Shown one piece after another: positions 20,179-31,011 of a DNA stretch of 64,000 bases. This DNA is from Streptococcus phocae (lineage in GTDB: Bacteria > Bacillota > Bacilli > Lactobacillales > Streptococcaceae). Position 1 is the stretch's first letter, and every line of letters begins with the position of its first letter. The notes beneath the pieces are model-generated. The model did not search any database. It had not been told where the DNA came from and was given only the letters and a program-made list of their open reading frames with translations. The translations under genes were made by a program, and so were the position numbers. The stretch is from the NCBI RefSeq assembly GCF_001302265.1, contig NZ_LHQM01000013.1, positions 32,822 to 96,821 of the forward strand. Direction: 5' to 3'.

Positions 20179-22977
20179 ATGAAATTAAAAGAAACATTGA
20201 ATCTAGGAAAAACAGCATTTCCTATGCGAGCTGGTCTTCCTAATAAGGAACCACAGTGGCAAAAAACTTGGGAAGAAGCAGAGCTTTATCACAAACGTCA
20301 GGCCTTAAATGAAGGCAAACCAGCCTTTCATTTGCATGATGGCCCTCCCTATGCAAATGGGAATATTCACGTTGGCCATGCACTGAACAAAATTTCAAAA
20401 GATATTATTGTTCGTTCAAAATCCATGTCAGGCTACCAAGCTCCTTACGTGCCAGGTTGGGATACACACGGTCTTCCAATTGAACAAGTTTTGGCTAAAA
20501 AAGGAATCAAGAGAAAAGAGCTAGACTTGGCAGATTATTTGGACATGTGTCGTGAATATGCGCTGAGCCAAGTTGATAAACAGCGAGATGACTTTAAGCG
20601 TCTAGGTGTTTCAGCAGACTGGGAAAATCCATACATCACCTTGGACCCTGAGTTTGAAGCAAATCAAATCCGTGTCTTTGGAGCGATGGCTGATAAAGGC
20701 TATATTTATCGTGGGGCTAAGCCTGTTTATTGGTCTTGGTCATCAGAGTCCGCACTAGCCGAAGCAGAAATCGAATATCATGACATTGATTCAACGTCGC
20801 TTTACTATGCAAATAAGGTTAAAGATGGCAAAGGTGTCCTTGATACCGATACTTATCTTGTTGTTTGGACAACAACTCCATTTACCGTAACGGCTTCGAG
20901 AGGGTTGACAGTTGGCTCAGACATTGACTATGTTTTGGTTAAGCCAGCAGCTACTGATCGCAAATATGTTGTGGCAGAAGGCCTTTTAGATAAATTGGCA
21001 GTAACCTTTAACTGGGATGCTTTTGAGATTTTAGCAACCTACAAAGGTTCTGAGTTAGAAATGATTGTCACAGAACACCCTTGGGACGCAGACGTTGATG
21101 AACTAGTGATTTTAGGAGACCATGTCACACTTGAATCAGGGACAGGTATTGTCCATACGGCTCCTGGTTTTGGTGAGGATGACTATAACGTTGGTATGGC
21201 ATATAACCTAGAAGTTGCTGTTACCGTTGACGAACGCGGGTTGATGATGGAAAATGCCGGTCCAGATTTCCATGGTAAATTCTATGACAAAGTAACCCCT
21301 ATCGTCATTGAAAAACTTGGTCAGCTCCTATTAGCTCAAGAAGTCATCAATCACTCTTACCCGTTTGATTGGCGGACGAAAAAACCAATTATTTGGCGTG
21401 CGGTTCCACAATGGTTTGCATCGGTTTCTGATTTCCGACAAGATATTTTAGATGAAATTGAGCAAACGACTTTCCACCCAGCATGGGGCAAGACTCGTCT
21501 TTACAATATGATTCGTGATCGTGGGGATTGGGTTATTTCACGTCAACGTTCATGGGGAGTACCACTACCAATTTTTTACGCCGAAGATGGCACTCCAATC
21601 ATGACCAAAGAAGTGACAGATCACATTGCTAGTCTTTTCCAAGAGCATGGGTCAATTATTTGGTGGCAAAAAGAGGCTAAAGAACTCTTGCCTGAAGGAT
21701 TTACACATCCAGGTTCACCAAATGGTGAGTTTACAAAAGAAACCGATATTATGGATGTTTGGTTTGATTCAGGCTCTTCTTGGAAAGGTGTCATGGAGAG
21801 TCGTGATCAACTTGATTATCCTGCAGACCTTTACCTTGAAGGATCTGACCAATATCGTGGATGGTTCAACTCGTCCTTAATCACGTCTGTTGCAGTTAAT
21901 GGACATGCACCTTATAAGGCTATCTTGTCACAAGGATTTGTCCTTGATGGCAAGGGTGAGAAAATGTCAAAATCAAAAGGGAACATTATCTCGCCTAATG
22001 ATGTGGCAAAACAGTACGGAGCAGATATCCTCAGACTTTGGGTAGCATCAGTGGATACCGATAATGATGTTCGCGTTTCAATGGACATCCTAGGTCAGGT
22101 ATCTGAAACTTATCGTAAAATCAGAAATACGCTACGTTTCTTGATTGCTAACACATCAGATTTCAATCCAGCGACGGATACAGTTGATTATGCTAATCTA
22201 GCTCCAGTGGATCAGTACATGACCATCACCTTTAATAAATTGATTGCTACCATTAATGATGCTTATGAGCGCTACGACTTCATGACGATTTATAAGGCTG
22301 TTGTTAACTTTATTATCGTTGATTTATCAGCTTTCTATCTTGATTTTGCTAAAGACGTGGTTTACATTGAGGCAGCTAATAGCCTTGAACGTCGTCGCAT
22401 GCAAACTGTGTTTTATGACATTTTGGTTAAGATTACAAAACTATTGACACCAATCTTGCCACACACAACAGAGGAAATCTGGTCTTACCTTGAGCATGAA
22501 ACTGAAGAATTTGTTCAACTAGCAGAAATGCCAAAAGCAAAACATTTTGAAGGTGAAGAAGCTATTTTAGAAGAGTGGCAAGCCTTTATGACCCTTCGTG
22601 CCCAAGCGCAGAAAGCTCTAGAAGAAGCTCGTAACCAAAAAATTATCGGTAAATCACTAGAGGCTCATTTAACGATTTATGCGAGCCCAGCTATCAAAAC
22701 GCTATTAACCTCGCTAAACAGTGACATCGCCTTGTTGTTGATTGTTTCTCAACTGACAATCAGTGAAGAACCTGCCCCTGCAGATGCGGTAAGTTTTGAT
22801 GGTGTTGCCTTTACTGTTCGCCGCGCAGAAGGAGAAGTATGTGAACGTTCACGACGCATTGATCCAACAACTCGTATGCGTTCTTACAATGCTTTTGTCT
22901 GTGACCACAGCGCTAAAATCATCGAAGAAAACTTCCCAGAAGCTGTTGCTGAAGGATTTGAATCTTCACAAAAATAA
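20179..22977 (+). CDS. ileS: Isoleucyl-tRNA synthetase IleS
   Basis: Charges tRNA-Ile; includes an editing domain that removes mis-attached valine. The 932-residue class I enzyme shows the HIGH motif as HVGH ([16 protein letters not shown], about residue 57-72), an editing region with [12 protein letters not shown] near 235 and KMSKS ([10 protein letters not shown]) near 594. The C-terminal zinc module keeps the spacing of bacterial IleS but reads Cys888-x2-Ser891-x16-Cys908-x2-Ser911, so two of four cysteine ligands are serine. AAAGGAG precedes the ATG. Expression is controlled by the T-box. Confidence 0.95.
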   Translation: MKLKETLNLGKTAFPMRAGLPNKEPQWQKTWEEAELYHKRQALNEGKPAFHLHDGPPYANGNIHVGHALNKISKDIIVRSKSMSGYQAPYVPGWDTHGLPIEQVLAKKGIKRKELDLADYLDMCREYALSQVDKQRDDFKRLGVSADWENPYITLDPEFEANQIRVFGAMADKGYIYRGAKPVYWSWSSESALAEAEIEYHDIDSTSLYYANKVKDGKGVLDTDTYLVVWTTTPFTVTASRGLTVGSDIDYVLVKPAATDRKYVVAEGLLDKLAVTFNWDAFEILATYKGSELEMIVTEHPWDADVDELVILGDHVTLESGTGIVHTAPGFGEDDYNVGMAYNLEVAVTVDERGLMMENAGPDFHGKFYDKVTPIVIEKLGQLLLAQEVINHSYPFDWRTKKPIIWRAVPQWFASVSDFRQDILDEIEQTTFHPAWGKTRLYNMIRDRGDWVISRQRSWGVPLPIFYAEDGTPIMTKEVTDHIASLFQEHGSIIWWQKEAKELLPEGFTHPGSPNGEFTKETDIMDVWFDSGSSWKGVMESRDQLDYPADLYLEGSDQYRGWFNSSLITSVAVNGHAPYKAILSQGFVLDGKGEKMSKSKGNIISPNDVAKQYGADILRLWVASVDTDNDVRVSMDILGQVSETYRKIRNTLRFLIANTSDFNPATDTVDYANLAPVDQYMTITFNKLIATINDAYERYDFMTIYKAVVNFIIVDLSAFYLDFAKDVVYIEAANSLERRRMQTVFYDILVKITKLLTPILPHTTEEIWSYLEHETEEFVQLAEMPKAKHFEGEEAILEEWQAFMTLRAQAQKALEEARNQKIIGKSLEAHLTIYASPAIKTLLTSLNSDIALLLIVSQLTISEEPAPADAVSFDGVAFTVRRAEGEVCERSRRIDPTTRMRSYNAFVCDHSAKIIEENFPEAVAEGFESSQK

Positions 22978-23019
22978 ACAGAAATTAGTATGCTAGCACT
23001 GCTAATTTCATATCACTAA

Positions 23020-23055
23020 AAAAAGAGAACGAACAGTTAGTTCGCTCTCTTTTTT
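23020..23055. terminator. Bidirectional terminator between ileS and the DUF1827 gene
   Basis: An A-run, the stem AGAGAACGAAC / GTTCGCTCTCT (one mismatch) and a T-run lie between two convergent genes, so the hairpin can stop both. Confidence 0.85.
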
Positions 23056-23059
23056 GTAA

Positions 23060-23362
23060 TTAGATTGTTGTGGGAAGAGAAATTTCAATAAGGTGATCAG
23101 TATAAAGGGTTTTGGTTTCTCCTGGGATAACAATCGATTGGTCAATTTTACGTCTAAAGAAAAATTCGCGAATAGCATTTAATTCGTCATCTTGGATAGC
23201 ACGGTATTTATTGGAGATGAGTAATTCATAATGGTTAGGGGCTTTAGTAAAAATCACATCGGTATTTCCGGCGGAATAGATTTCAACCAATTGGGCGTCG
23301 GTGTTTTGGAGTTGATTTCGGACAAGTTCAGGGTTGCTGTTGGTTGTATTGATAAGTCTCAT
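23060..23362 (-). CDS. DUF1827 family protein
   Basis: 100 residues, soluble, starting MRLINTTNSNPELVRNQLQN. The family occurs in lactic acid bacteria and streptococci, next to Nudix and clpE genes as here; function is unknown. ATG 23362 follows an AGGAGG site at 7-8 bp; the longer in-frame start at 23389 lies upstream of this site and is rejected. Confidence 0.8.
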   Translation of the reverse strand: MRLINTTNSNPELVRNQLQNTDAQLVEIYSAGNTDVIFTKAPNHYELLISNKYRAIQDDELNAIREFFFRRKIDQSIVIPGETKTLYTDHLIEISLPTTI

Positions 23363-23410
23363 GGCGATCCTCCTGGATAGTTTGCTCATATGATAGCATG
23401 TCTTTTCAGA

Positions 23411-23857
23411 TTAGTGGTGTTTTTTTTGCCACTCTTTAACGCCCCAACGGTGGCTATCCCGTTTTAATACTGCGATAGCTTCTGATATGGGGAACCAAGC
23501 AAGGGTGTTAAAGTCTTCTAAGGGTTTTGAGATGGCTTGACTAGTGGTGACTTCGTATAAGTAAGCCGGGTGGTAAAAATGGGTGTCACGATGGCGGGAG
23601 TAAAAGTACTCATCTGCCTGTCCATAAAAATACCCCACATCCGCAACAAAGCCTAGTTCTTCAAGCAATTCACGGTCTAAGGCTTCACGCTGTGTTTCGC
23701 CAGGTTCGATTTCACCACCAGGCAAAAACCAAGACCCGTTAGGCGCTTGGACAAGGATGATTTCAGTTTTGTCGAGATTAGGAATAACAGCATAGACGCC
23801 GTGCCGCGTGGTATAGTTAACTTGCGTGACTTTTTGGCCAAATATTGGTATGTTCAT
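23411..23857 (-). CDS. Nudix hydrolase
   Basis: 148-residue hydrolase of nucleoside diphosphate-linked compounds. The Nudix box is complete: GGEIEPGETQREALDRELL then EELGF, at about residues 47-70, with the RELLEELG core that holds the metal. The substrate cannot be told from sequence. It is oriented with DUF1827 and clpE; a terminator separates it from clpE, so it has its own promoter. Confidence 0.85.
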   Translation of the reverse strand: MNIPIFGQKVTQVNYTTRHGVYAVIPNLDKTEIILVQAPNGSWFLPGGEIEPGETQREALDRELLEELGFVADVGYFYGQADEYFYSRHRDTHFYHPAYLYEVTTSQAISKPLEDFNTLAWFPISEAIAVLKRDSHRWGVKEWQKKHH

Positions 23858-23916
23858 AGTGTTCTCCTTTTTCCTATTATACTAAATTTTGCAGGATTAT
23901 TCTTATGAAAATAGAC

Positions 23917-23952
23917 AAAAACACCATCTTGTTTTAACAAGACGGTGTTTTG
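23917..23952 (-). terminator. clpE terminator
   Basis: Stem AACACCATCTTG / CAAGACGGTGTT with A/T runs on both sides, just after the clpE stop on the minus strand. Confidence 0.8.
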
Positions 23953-23976
23953 AGTGAAGATGCGTCAAAAGTAAGA

Positions 23977-26247
23977 TTAGGCATTAGCCTCCTCAGGTAC
24001 AGGCTCAGCTTTTTTAGCAGCTTTAATGACGATTGTGCCATTGCTTGACATGACGGCACACAATTCTTTTTCAGTTGGGTGCTCAAGGTAATAATCAGTG
24101 ATGGCGTCTTCGATGTGATCTTGGATGGTACGGCGTAAAGGTCTTGCCCCCATTTTAGGATCGTAGCCTAGATCTACTAATTTTTCCTTAACTTTTGCCG
24201 TAATATCAAGGTGAATATTATTGTAGGCCAAGCGGTTATTGACATCGTTTAACATGAGGTCAACAATACGTAAGAGATTTTCCTTACTCAAGGCCTTGAA
24301 TTCAATGATACCATCAAAACGGTTCATGAATTCTGGGCTAAAGAAGTTGCCTAGCTCTCCTAAAACAGAGTTTGTACGCCCTTCTCTAGCAGCGCCAAAA
24401 CCAACAGAGGCTTCGGTTTTACCAGAACCAGCGTTTGAGGTCATGATAATAATGGTATCTTTAAAGCTGACAGTTCGTCCTTGACCATCAGTCAAACGGC
24501 CATCATCCAAAACTTGCAAGAACATGTGTAGGACATCAGGGTGAGCTTTTTCAACCTCATCTAAAAGAATGAGTGAGTAAGGATTGCGACGGACTTTCTC
24601 AGTTAATTGTCCAGCCTCTTCGTAGCCAACATAGCCTGGAGGGGCACCGACCAATTTAGCCACAGCGTGTTTTTCCATGTATTCTGACATGTCAAAACGG
24701 ATCATATTATCAGACGAGCCAAAGAGCTCAATTGCTAACTGTTTAGACAGCTCTGTTTTTCCGACACCTGTCGGACCAACAAAGAGGAAGGAACCGATAG
24801 GACGATTTGGTGTGCCAAGACCAACACGATTTCGACGGATGGCTTTGGCGATTTTATTCACAGCGTCATCTTGTCCAATAACATGAGATTTGAGGTCATC
24901 AGCTAAGTGAACTAACTGCGATTGCTCTTTTTCTTTCAGGTCTCCAACAGGAATATTGGTTTTTTGCTCAACAATAGCTTCAATAGTCTTTTCAGTGATG
25001 ATTGGGGTGTCTTGTTCGTCGACTTTTTGCGCTTGCATTTCTTTGTATTTTGCAATTTGGTCGCGGAAGTAAGCAGCACGCTCATAGTCTTCATCTCGTG
25101 TCGCTTGGGCTTTGAGGTTTTCAGCTTCAACTAATTTTTTATCGATGTCTTTAGGATCAACAAAGTTTAAGGTCAAATTCATCTTAGAACCGGCTTCGTC
25201 TAAGAGGTCAATGGCCTTATCAGGCAAGAAGCGGTCTTGGATATAGCGATTAGATAAGTTGGCAGCTGCTTCAATTGCTTCTGGGCTATATTTGACATGG
25301 TGATAATCTTCGTATTTGGGTTGGATACCTTTTAAGATTGCAATGGTTTCTTCAACAGATGGTTCTTCGACCTTGACAGGCTGCATCCGACGTTCCAAGG
25401 CGGCATCTTTTTCGATGATTCGGTATTCGTTGAGCGTTGTGGCACCAACTAGTTGCAATTCGCCACGTGCTAGAGCTGGTTTTAAAATATTTCCAGCATC
25501 CATATTGCCCTCGCCTGCAGAGCCTGCACCAACAATTTCATGGATTTCATCGATAAACAAGATGACGTCGTTACGATTGCGGATATCTTCCATCAGTTTT
25601 TGCATGCGCTCTTCAAACTGACCACGGATACCAGTTCCTTGTACTAGGCTTACCACATCCAAACGAATGACTTGTTTGCCTTGTAGTTTGTGAGGCACAT
25701 CGCCATCAACAATTTTCTGAGCGAGTCCTTCGACCACAGCGGTTTTACCAACTCCTGGTTCGCCGATGAGGACTGGATTGTTTTTGGTGCGGCGGTTAAG
25801 GATTTCGATAACACGGATGATTTCTTCATCACGGCCAACAACAGGATCAATGTCTCCTCGTTTGGCAATTTCAGTGACATTAATACCAAATTCTTCTAAG
25901 AGACCTTTTGGCTTATCGCTGGCTGGTTGTGGTTGCCCAGGGCGTCGCCCGTTAAAGCCACCGCCATTATGACCACCACCATGACGACCTGATTGGATCG
26001 GTGGTGTGTTTGGTAGATTGCCAAAAGCTTTGAAGTTATTCATGTCTCCAAAGAAATCATCAAAGAATGGGTTTGAAGCCGATTGCGCCTTGTGATGCCC
26101 CCCAAAACCTCCTAAAATAGGATTTGAAGGGTCGGTTTTCATGATTTGGTAACAGTTTTGACAAAGGTCTACTTGCCTTTGTTTTCCATTCACATTCGTG
26201 TAAAGGTGGATGGTTGATTCGTTTAAATTACAATTTTGACAGAGCAT
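23977..26247 (-). CDS. clpE: ATP-dependent Clp protease ATPase ClpE
   Basis: Hsp100 unfoldase that feeds ClpP and disaggregates proteins after heat stress. The 756-residue protein has the ClpE-specific N-terminal zinc finger (Cys3, Cys6, Cys29, Cys32). Two AAA modules follow, with Walker A GEPGVGKT and GPTGVGKTE, and between them a UVR-like coiled segment (about 365-405, [20 protein letters not shown]). A CtsR operator overlaps its promoter region, so it belongs to the CtsR heat-shock regulon. Stand-alone gene with its own terminator. Confidence 0.95.
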   Translation of the reverse strand: MLCQNCNLNESTIHLYTNVNGKQRQVDLCQNCYQIMKTDPSNPILGGFGGHHKAQSASNPFFDDFFGDMNNFKAFGNLPNTPPIQSGRHGGGHNGGGFNGRRPGQPQPASDKPKGLLEEFGINVTEIAKRGDIDPVVGRDEEIIRVIEILNRRTKNNPVLIGEPGVGKTAVVEGLAQKIVDGDVPHKLQGKQVIRLDVVSLVQGTGIRGQFEERMQKLMEDIRNRNDVILFIDEIHEIVGAGSAGEGNMDAGNILKPALARGELQLVGATTLNEYRIIEKDAALERRMQPVKVEEPSVEETIAILKGIQPKYEDYHHVKYSPEAIEAAANLSNRYIQDRFLPDKAIDLLDEAGSKMNLTLNFVDPKDIDKKLVEAENLKAQATRDEDYERAAYFRDQIAKYKEMQAQKVDEQDTPIITEKTIEAIVEQKTNIPVGDLKEKEQSQLVHLADDLKSHVIGQDDAVNKIAKAIRRNRVGLGTPNRPIGSFLFVGPTGVGKTELSKQLAIELFGSSDNMIRFDMSEYMEKHAVAKLVGAPPGYVGYEEAGQLTEKVRRNPYSLILLDEVEKAHPDVLHMFLQVLDDGRLTDGQGRTVSFKDTIIIMTSNAGSGKTEASVGFGAAREGRTNSVLGELGNFFSPEFMNRFDGIIEFKALSKENLLRIVDLMLNDVNNRLAYNNIHLDITAKVKEKLVDLGYDPKMGARPLRRTIQDHIEDAITDYYLEHPTEKELCAVMSSNGTIVIKAAKKAEPVPEEANA

Positions 26248-26287
26248 AATATACCTCCAAGGGTTTCTATAAAAGCCATAATCATTT

Positions 26288-26344
26288 AGTCAAAAATGGT
26301 CAAACTTTATACTCATATTATAGCACCATCATTTTGGAAATCAA
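26288..26344 (-). promoter_or_regulatory. clpE promoter with CtsR operator
   Basis: On the minus strand TTGATT (26344-26339) and TATAAT (26322-26317) are 16 bp apart. Just downstream, 26288-26304 reads AGTCAAA-AAT-GGTCAAA on the + strand, an exact match to the CtsR heptad direct repeat (A/GGTCAAA NAN A/GGTCAAA). CtsR bound here would cover the transcription start region. Confidence 0.85.
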
Positions 26345-26538
26345 GCAAAAAGTTTAAAAATTAGCACTGTCATTGATAGAGTGATAACAAGATGCTAGCT
26401 CCGCTTTTCAAAAGGCTTAATCAGCAGGTCATGATTTTCCAAAAAGCCTAAAATATAGAGAAAAATATGACTTTTCTTGTTTGTTTGCTGAAATTTGTGT
26501 TAAAATAATAGGGATAACAAACGAATAGGAGAAACGAA

Positions 26539-26769
26539 ATGGAATCACATTTGGTGAGAATTATCAACCGTTTAGAACTAATGGTAACAGACGGTGGCAA
26601 TCTTAAAAGAAACTTTGAACGTGATGGCGTTGTTGTTGCCGAGGTAGCATTTTCAAACGATCCAGATAATGGTCCAGTTTTTACATTGCGTGATGTTGAA
26701 GCACGTGAGTCATACTCATTTGACAGCATTGATTTGATTGCAATGGAAATCTACGATTTATTATATTAG
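26539..26769 (+). CDS. DUF1797 (YkuJ-like) protein
   Basis: 76-residue acidic protein starting MESHLVRIINRLELMVTDGG, matching the small YkuJ/DUF1797 family of Firmicutes whose function is unknown. AATAGGAGAAACGAA precedes the ATG. Single gene with its own hairpin terminator, upstream of an amino-acid ABC transporter. Confidence 0.8.
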   Translation: MESHLVRIINRLELMVTDGGNLKRNFERDGVVVAEVAFSNDPDNGPVFTLRDVEARESYSFDSIDLIAMEIYDLLY

Positions 26770-26784
26770 TAATTGCTAAAGAGG

Positions 26785-26806
26785 CTTGCTTAGGGCAAGT
26801 TTTTTT
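26785..26806 (+). terminator. Terminator after the DUF1797 gene
   Basis: CTTGC / GCAAG stem with a five-base loop and seven T residues. Confidence 0.75.
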
Positions 26807-26821
26807 ATTGGGCAAAAAAAC

Positions 26822-26850
26822 TTGTATTAATATTCACTGGATGGTATAAT
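26822..26850 (+). promoter_or_regulatory. Promoter of the amino-acid ABC transporter
   Basis: TTGTAT (26822-26827), 17-bp spacer and TATAAT (26845-26850) with the TG of an extended -10. Confidence 0.7.
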
Positions 26851-26891
26851 TATCTTTATTAAAATTAATGATGCGTTGTTAGGAGATTGAC

Positions 26892-27578
26892 ATGGATTTT
26901 TCTTTTTTGCCCACTTATTGGGCCTACTTTAATTATGGTGTGATTGTAACCATTATGATTTCAGCTAGTGTCGTGTTTTTTGGCACGATTATTGGTGTTT
27001 TGGTGACTTTTGCAAAACGCAGTTCCATCAAACCGCTAAACTGGTTGGTCAACCTCTATGTTTGGGTTTTCCGTGGGACGCCTATGGTTGTGCAAATCAT
27101 GATTGCCTTTGCATGGATTCATTTTAACCACATGCCAACCATCGGTTTTGGTGTTTTGGACTTGGATTTCTCAAGACTCTTGCCTGGTGTCATTATTATT
27201 TCTTTAAATAGTGGTGCTTACATCTCAGAAATTGTCAGAGCAGGTATTGAAGCAGTGCCCAAAGGGCAACTCGAGGCTGCTTACTCATTAGGAATTCGTC
27301 CGACAAATGCTATGCGTTATGTCATTTTACCTCAAGCTTTTAAAAACATTTTGCCAGCTCTGGGGAATGAATTTATTACAATTATCAAAGACAGTGCCCT
27401 TTTACAAACCATCGGTGTCATGGAATTGTGGAATGGTGCCCAGTCTGTTGTAACGGCTACTTATTCACCAATCACGCCATTACTTTTTGCAGCATTTTAT
27501 TATTTGATGGTGACTACTGTACTATCACAGCTTCTAGGTGTGTTAGAACGGAAATTGGGACAAGGGGATAACAAATGA
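26892..27578 (+). CDS. Polar amino-acid ABC transporter permease (GlnP type)
   Basis: 228-residue permease of the His/Glu/Gln/Arg family with about five membrane helices. The EAA-loop signature is seen in [20 protein letters not shown] near residue 124, which contacts the ATPase. It overlaps the ATPase gene by 4 bp. No substrate-binding protein is encoded next to it, so it must use one encoded elsewhere. Substrate (glutamine or another polar amino acid) is inferred from the family only. Confidence 0.85.
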   Translation: MDFSFLPTYWAYFNYGVIVTIMISASVVFFGTIIGVLVTFAKRSSIKPLNWLVNLYVWVFRGTPMVVQIMIAFAWIHFNHMPTIGFGVLDLDFSRLLPGVIIISLNSGAYISEIVRAGIEAVPKGQLEAAYSLGIRPTNAMRYVILPQAFKNILPALGNEFITIIKDSALLQTIGVMELWNGAQSVVTATYSPITPLLFAAFYYLMVTTVLSQLLGVLERKLGQGDNK

Positions 27579-28309
27579 CGGAAACAATTATTTCAATTAA
27601 AGGATTACACAAATATTTTGGAGAAAATGAGGTGCTAAAAGGCATTGATTTAGATATCCAAAAAGGCGAGGTTGTGGTCATTATTGGACCATCTGGTTCA
27701 GGAAAATCAACCTTGCTAAGAACGATGAATCTATTAGAAGAGCCGACCAAGGGTCAGATTACATTTGAAGGCGTTGACATCACAGACAAAACCAACGACA
27801 TCTTTAAAATGCGTGAAAAAATGGGAATGGTTTTCCAGCAATTTAATCTCTTTCCAAATATGAATGTTTTAGACAACATCACCTTGTCACCAGTTAAAAC
27901 AAGAGGAGTGTCTAAAAAAGAGGCTGAACAAAAAGCTTATGCCCTACTGGACAAAGTAGGACTCAGAGAAAAAGCCAAGGCCTATCCGTCTAGTTTGTCT
28001 GGTGGGCAACAGCAGCGTATTGCGATTGCACGGGGCTTAGCTATGGATCCAGATGTGTTGCTCTTTGATGAACCTACCTCAGCATTAGATCCTGAAATGG
28101 TTGGTGAGGTTTTAGGAGTCATGCAAGATTTAGCCAAATCTGGTATGACGATGGTCATTGTTACTCATGAAATGGGATTTGCCAAAGAAGTGGCAGACCG
28201 GGTGATTTTTATGGACGGTGGCTTTATCGTCGAGCAAGGCAGTCCTACTCAACTTTTTGAAGACACAAAAGAAGTGAGAACCAAGGATTTCTTAAGCAAA
28301 ATATTATAA
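27575..28309 (+). CDS. Polar amino-acid ABC transporter ATP-binding protein (GlnQ type)
   Basis: 244-residue ATPase with Walker [10 protein letters not shown] (about residues 35-43), signature [14 protein letters not shown] near 138 and Walker [16 protein letters not shown] near 158. Closely matches the GlnQ/ArtP group of amino-acid importers. Start overlaps the permease stop (ATGA). Confidence 0.9.
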   Translation: MTETIISIKGLHKYFGENEVLKGIDLDIQKGEVVVIIGPSGSGKSTLLRTMNLLEEPTKGQITFEGVDITDKTNDIFKMREKMGMVFQQFNLFPNMNVLDNITLSPVKTRGVSKKEAEQKAYALLDKVGLREKAKAYPSSLSGGQQQRIAIARGLAMDPDVLLFDEPTSALDPEMVGEVLGVMQDLAKSGMTMVIVTHEMGFAKEVADRVIFMDGGFIVEQGSPTQLFEDTKEVRTKDFLSKIL

Positions 28310-28316
28310 AAAAAGT

Positions 28317-28340
28317 GTTGGTGGGAACCAACCTTTTTTT
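28317..28340 (+). terminator. Terminator of the ABC transporter operon
   Basis: GTTGGT / ACCAAC stem with a short loop and T-run, preceded by an A-run. Confidence 0.8.
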
Positions 28341-28398
28341 GAATTTCAAATTGTTTTTCAGTAAAATTTCTGTATTTTCGAAAAAACGAATAAAGAAA

Positions 28399-28427
28399 GT
28401 GACAGGACTTTTTTTTTCCGTTATAAT
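28399..28427 (+). promoter_or_regulatory. folD promoter
   Basis: GTGACA (28399-28404), 17-bp spacer and TATAAT (28422-28427). Confidence 0.7.
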
Positions 28428-28453
28428 GGATAAAAAGTTTGCAAGGAGCAATT

Positions 28454-29314
28454 ATGGTACAACTAATAGATGGTAAAGCGCTAGCCAAAAAAATGCAAGA
28501 AGAGTTAGCAGAAAAAGTGAGCACCCTTAAACAAAACCAAGGGCTTGTTCCAGGTCTTGTTGTGATTCTTGTTGGCGATAATCCTGCCAGTCAGGTCTAT
28601 GTCCGCAACAAAGAGCGTTCTGCTTTGGCAGCTGGCTTTAACAGTCAGACCGTACGCTTATCAGAATCCATCTCTCAAGAAGAACTCATTGCGGTGATTG
28701 AACAATATAACCAAGACGACGCTTTTCATGGCATTTTGGTCCAATTGCCCCTGCCAAATCATATTAATGATAAAAAAATCATTTTAACCATTGATCCTAA
28801 AAAAGACGTGGATGGCTTTCATCCGATGAATACGGGTCACCTTTGGTCAGGACGTTCTCAGATGGTACCTTGCACACCTGCAGGCATTATGGAAATGTTT
28901 CGTGAGTACCGTGTTGACCTTGAAGGTCAGCATGCCGTTATTATTGGCAGGTCCAACATCGTTGGTAAACCGATGGCGCAGCTCTTACTTGATAAAAATG
29001 CAACAGTGACCTTAACTCATTCACGGACACGTCATTTGGCTGATATTTGCAGCCAAGCAGATATTCTCATTGTAGCCATTGGTCAAGGTCATTTTGTTAC
29101 TAAAGATTTTATCAAGCCAGGTGCAGTCGTGATTGATGTGGGCATGAACCGCGATGATAATGGAAAATTAATTGGCGATGTAAAGTTTGACGAAGTCTCA
29201 GAAGTTGCCAGCATGATTACCCCAGTACCTGGGGGTGTGGGACCTATGACAATAACCATGCTTCTTGAGCAAACCTACCAAGCAGCGCTGAGAAGTGTCA
29301 GCACCTCATTGTAA
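28454..29314 (+). CDS. folD: Methylenetetrahydrofolate dehydrogenase/cyclohydrolase FolD
   Basis: Bifunctional enzyme that interconverts 5,10-methylene-, methenyl- and 10-formyl-tetrahydrofolate, supplying one-carbon units for purines and fMet. 286 residues with the catalytic lysine in YVRNKERSA near residue 55, VQLPLP near 97, the NADP loop GRSNIVGKP near 165 and the C-terminal [13 protein letters not shown] 28454 has AAGGAG 5 bp upstream; the upstream in-frame codon at 28439 is rejected. The N-terminal third differs from the S. pyogenes protein as I remember it. Confidence 0.95.
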   Translation: MVQLIDGKALAKKMQEELAEKVSTLKQNQGLVPGLVVILVGDNPASQVYVRNKERSALAAGFNSQTVRLSESISQEELIAVIEQYNQDDAFHGILVQLPLPNHINDKKIILTIDPKKDVDGFHPMNTGHLWSGRSQMVPCTPAGIMEMFREYRVDLEGQHAVIIGRSNIVGKPMAQLLLDKNATVTLTHSRTRHLADICSQADILIVAIGQGHFVTKDFIKPGAVVIDVGMNRDDNGKLIGDVKFDEVSEVASMITPVPGGVGPMTITMLLEQTYQAALRSVSTSL

Positions 29315-29357
29315 AACAGATTAAACAGTAACATGAAGGGCAATTAAATAGGAAAAG

Positions 29358-29383
29358 AGAAGTCTCTTTTGACTTCTTTTTCT
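29358..29383 (+). terminator. folD terminator
   Basis: AGAAGTC / GACTTCT stem with six-base loop and T-rich tail. Confidence 0.75.
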
Positions 29384-29477
29384 GTTGTTTATAGTCACCT
29401 TTCATGCAGAAAAATGGTATAATTGCATTAGTATACAAGTCAAAATGACAGGACTTGATGAAGTGAAAGGCAGGCTG

Positions 29478-30806
29478 ATGACAGAATATTTATCCGTCAC
29501 TCATTTAACCAAATACTTAAAACTGAAATTTGACCGAGACCCATACCTCGAGAGGGTTTACCTAACGGGACAGGTGTCAAATTTTAGAAAAAGACCTAAC
29601 CATCAGTATTTTTCATTAAAAGATGAGAATGCTGTGATCCAAGCGACGATGTGGGCAGGTGCTTATAAAAAACTTGGCTTTGAGTTAGAAGAAGGCATGA
29701 AACTCAACGTTGTTGGGCGCATTCAACTCTATGAACCAGGAGGATCGTATTCGATTATTCTGGAAAAAGCTGAGCCAGATGGTGTTGGGGCACTAGCCAT
29801 ACAATTTGAACAGCTAAAGAAAAAGCTAGCCAATGAAGGTTTCTTTGACGCTCGTCACAAACAAACACTCCCTCAATTTGTGACAAAAGTAGGGGTTCTA
29901 ACGAGTCCCAGTGGTGCGGTCATCCGAGACATTATCACCACCATTTCCAGACGTTTCCCAGGTGTCGAGATTCTCTTATTCCCGACAAAGGTTCAAGGAG
30001 AAGGAGCTGCTCAGGAAATTGTCGCAAATCTGAAAAAAGCTAATCAACGGTCAGATCTTGATTTATTGATTGTTGGACGTGGCGGTGGCTCCATTGAAGA
30101 TTTATGGGCTTTTAACGAGGAAATTGTCGTTCAAGCTATTTTTGAATCACGCTTACCAATTATTTCAAGTGTGGGGCATGAGACAGACACGACTCTAGCA
30201 GACTTTGTAGCAGACCACCGAGCTGCAACCCCTACCGCAGCAGCAGAACTCGCAACTCCAGTGACAAAAACAGATGTGATTTCCTGGATTGCTGAGCAGC
30301 AAAATCGTTCCTACCAGGCTTGCTCACGCCGTATCAAGCAAAATCAAGAATGGGTAACCAAGTTATCCCAATCCGTTATTTTTCGACAACCAGAGCGACT
30401 CTATGATGCCTATGTGCAAAAAATAGATCGTCTCAATCTGTCCTTGACCAATCACCTCAAGGATCAGTTAGTCACTGCTAAAGAGGCTCTGTCTCAAACA
30501 AGACACCGCCTACTAGCTACACATTTAGATGCCAGGTTACACCGCCACCAAGACCGCGTGCTTGTCGCGAGACGCTTGCTGTGCTCTACCATGACCAATC
30601 ACTATGATAGTCAAAAAGCTCGTTTTGAGCAGGCACAGAGTGCTTTGTTGTCATTGGATACGAGTCGGATTATTGCTCGGGGTTATGCCATGGTTGAGAA
30701 AACAGACGGTTTAGTAGCATCCGTTAAAGGCATAAAAAAAGGTGATCAGCTTAGCATTAAAATGCGTGATGGTCAATTAGAAGTAGAGGTAAAAGATGTC
30801 AACTAA
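29478..30806 (+). CDS. xseA: Exodeoxyribonuclease VII large subunit XseA
   Basis: Catalytic subunit of the single-strand exonuclease ExoVII. 442 residues: an N-terminal OB-fold ([20 protein letters not shown]), the catalytic core ([49 protein letters not shown]) and a C-terminal coiled region that binds several XseB. ATG 29478 follows AAAGGCAGG and matches the family N-terminus ([15 protein letters not shown]); the earlier frame from 29385 runs through promoter sequence. It overlaps xseB by 11 bp. Confidence 0.93.
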   Translation: MTEYLSVTHLTKYLKLKFDRDPYLERVYLTGQVSNFRKRPNHQYFSLKDENAVIQATMWAGAYKKLGFELEEGMKLNVVGRIQLYEPGGSYSIILEKAEPDGVGALAIQFEQLKKKLANEGFFDARHKQTLPQFVTKVGVLTSPSGAVIRDIITTISRRFPGVEILLFPTKVQGEGAAQEIVANLKKANQRSDLDLLIVGRGGGSIEDLWAFNEEIVVQAIFESRLPIISSVGHETDTTLADFVADHRAATPTAAAELATPVTKTDVISWIAEQQNRSYQACSRRIKQNQEWVTKLSQSVIFRQPERLYDAYVQKIDRLNLSLTNHLKDQLVTAKEALSQTRHRLLATHLDARLHRHQDRVLVARRLLCSTMTNHYDSQKARFEQAQSALLSLDTSRIIARGYAMVEKTDGLVASVKGIKKGDQLSIKMRDGQLEVEVKDVN

Positions 30807-31011
30807 AAAAACATTCGAAGAAAATTTACAAGATTTAGAAGCTATTGTCAGCAAACTAGAAAATGGCGATATTCCTTTAGAAGAAGCTATCGCAGCATTT
30901 CAAAAAGGCATGTTGTTGTCAAAAGAACTCCAACAGACCTTGCAAACGGCGGAAAAAACATTGGTTAAGGTCATGCAAGCTGATGGTACCGAAGTCGATA
31001 TTGATGCCTAA
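30796..31011 (+). CDS. xseB: Exodeoxyribonuclease VII small subunit XseB
   Basis: 71-residue helical protein, [20 protein letters not shown] being the family signature. Several copies wrap the coil of XseA. Its start lies inside xseA, and its stop overlaps the ispA start by one base, so xseA-xseB-ispA-tlyA-argR are closely coupled. Confidence 0.92.
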   Translation: MSTKKTFEENLQDLEAIVSKLENGDIPLEEAIAAFQKGMLLSKELQQTLQTAEKTLVKVMQADGTEVDIDA

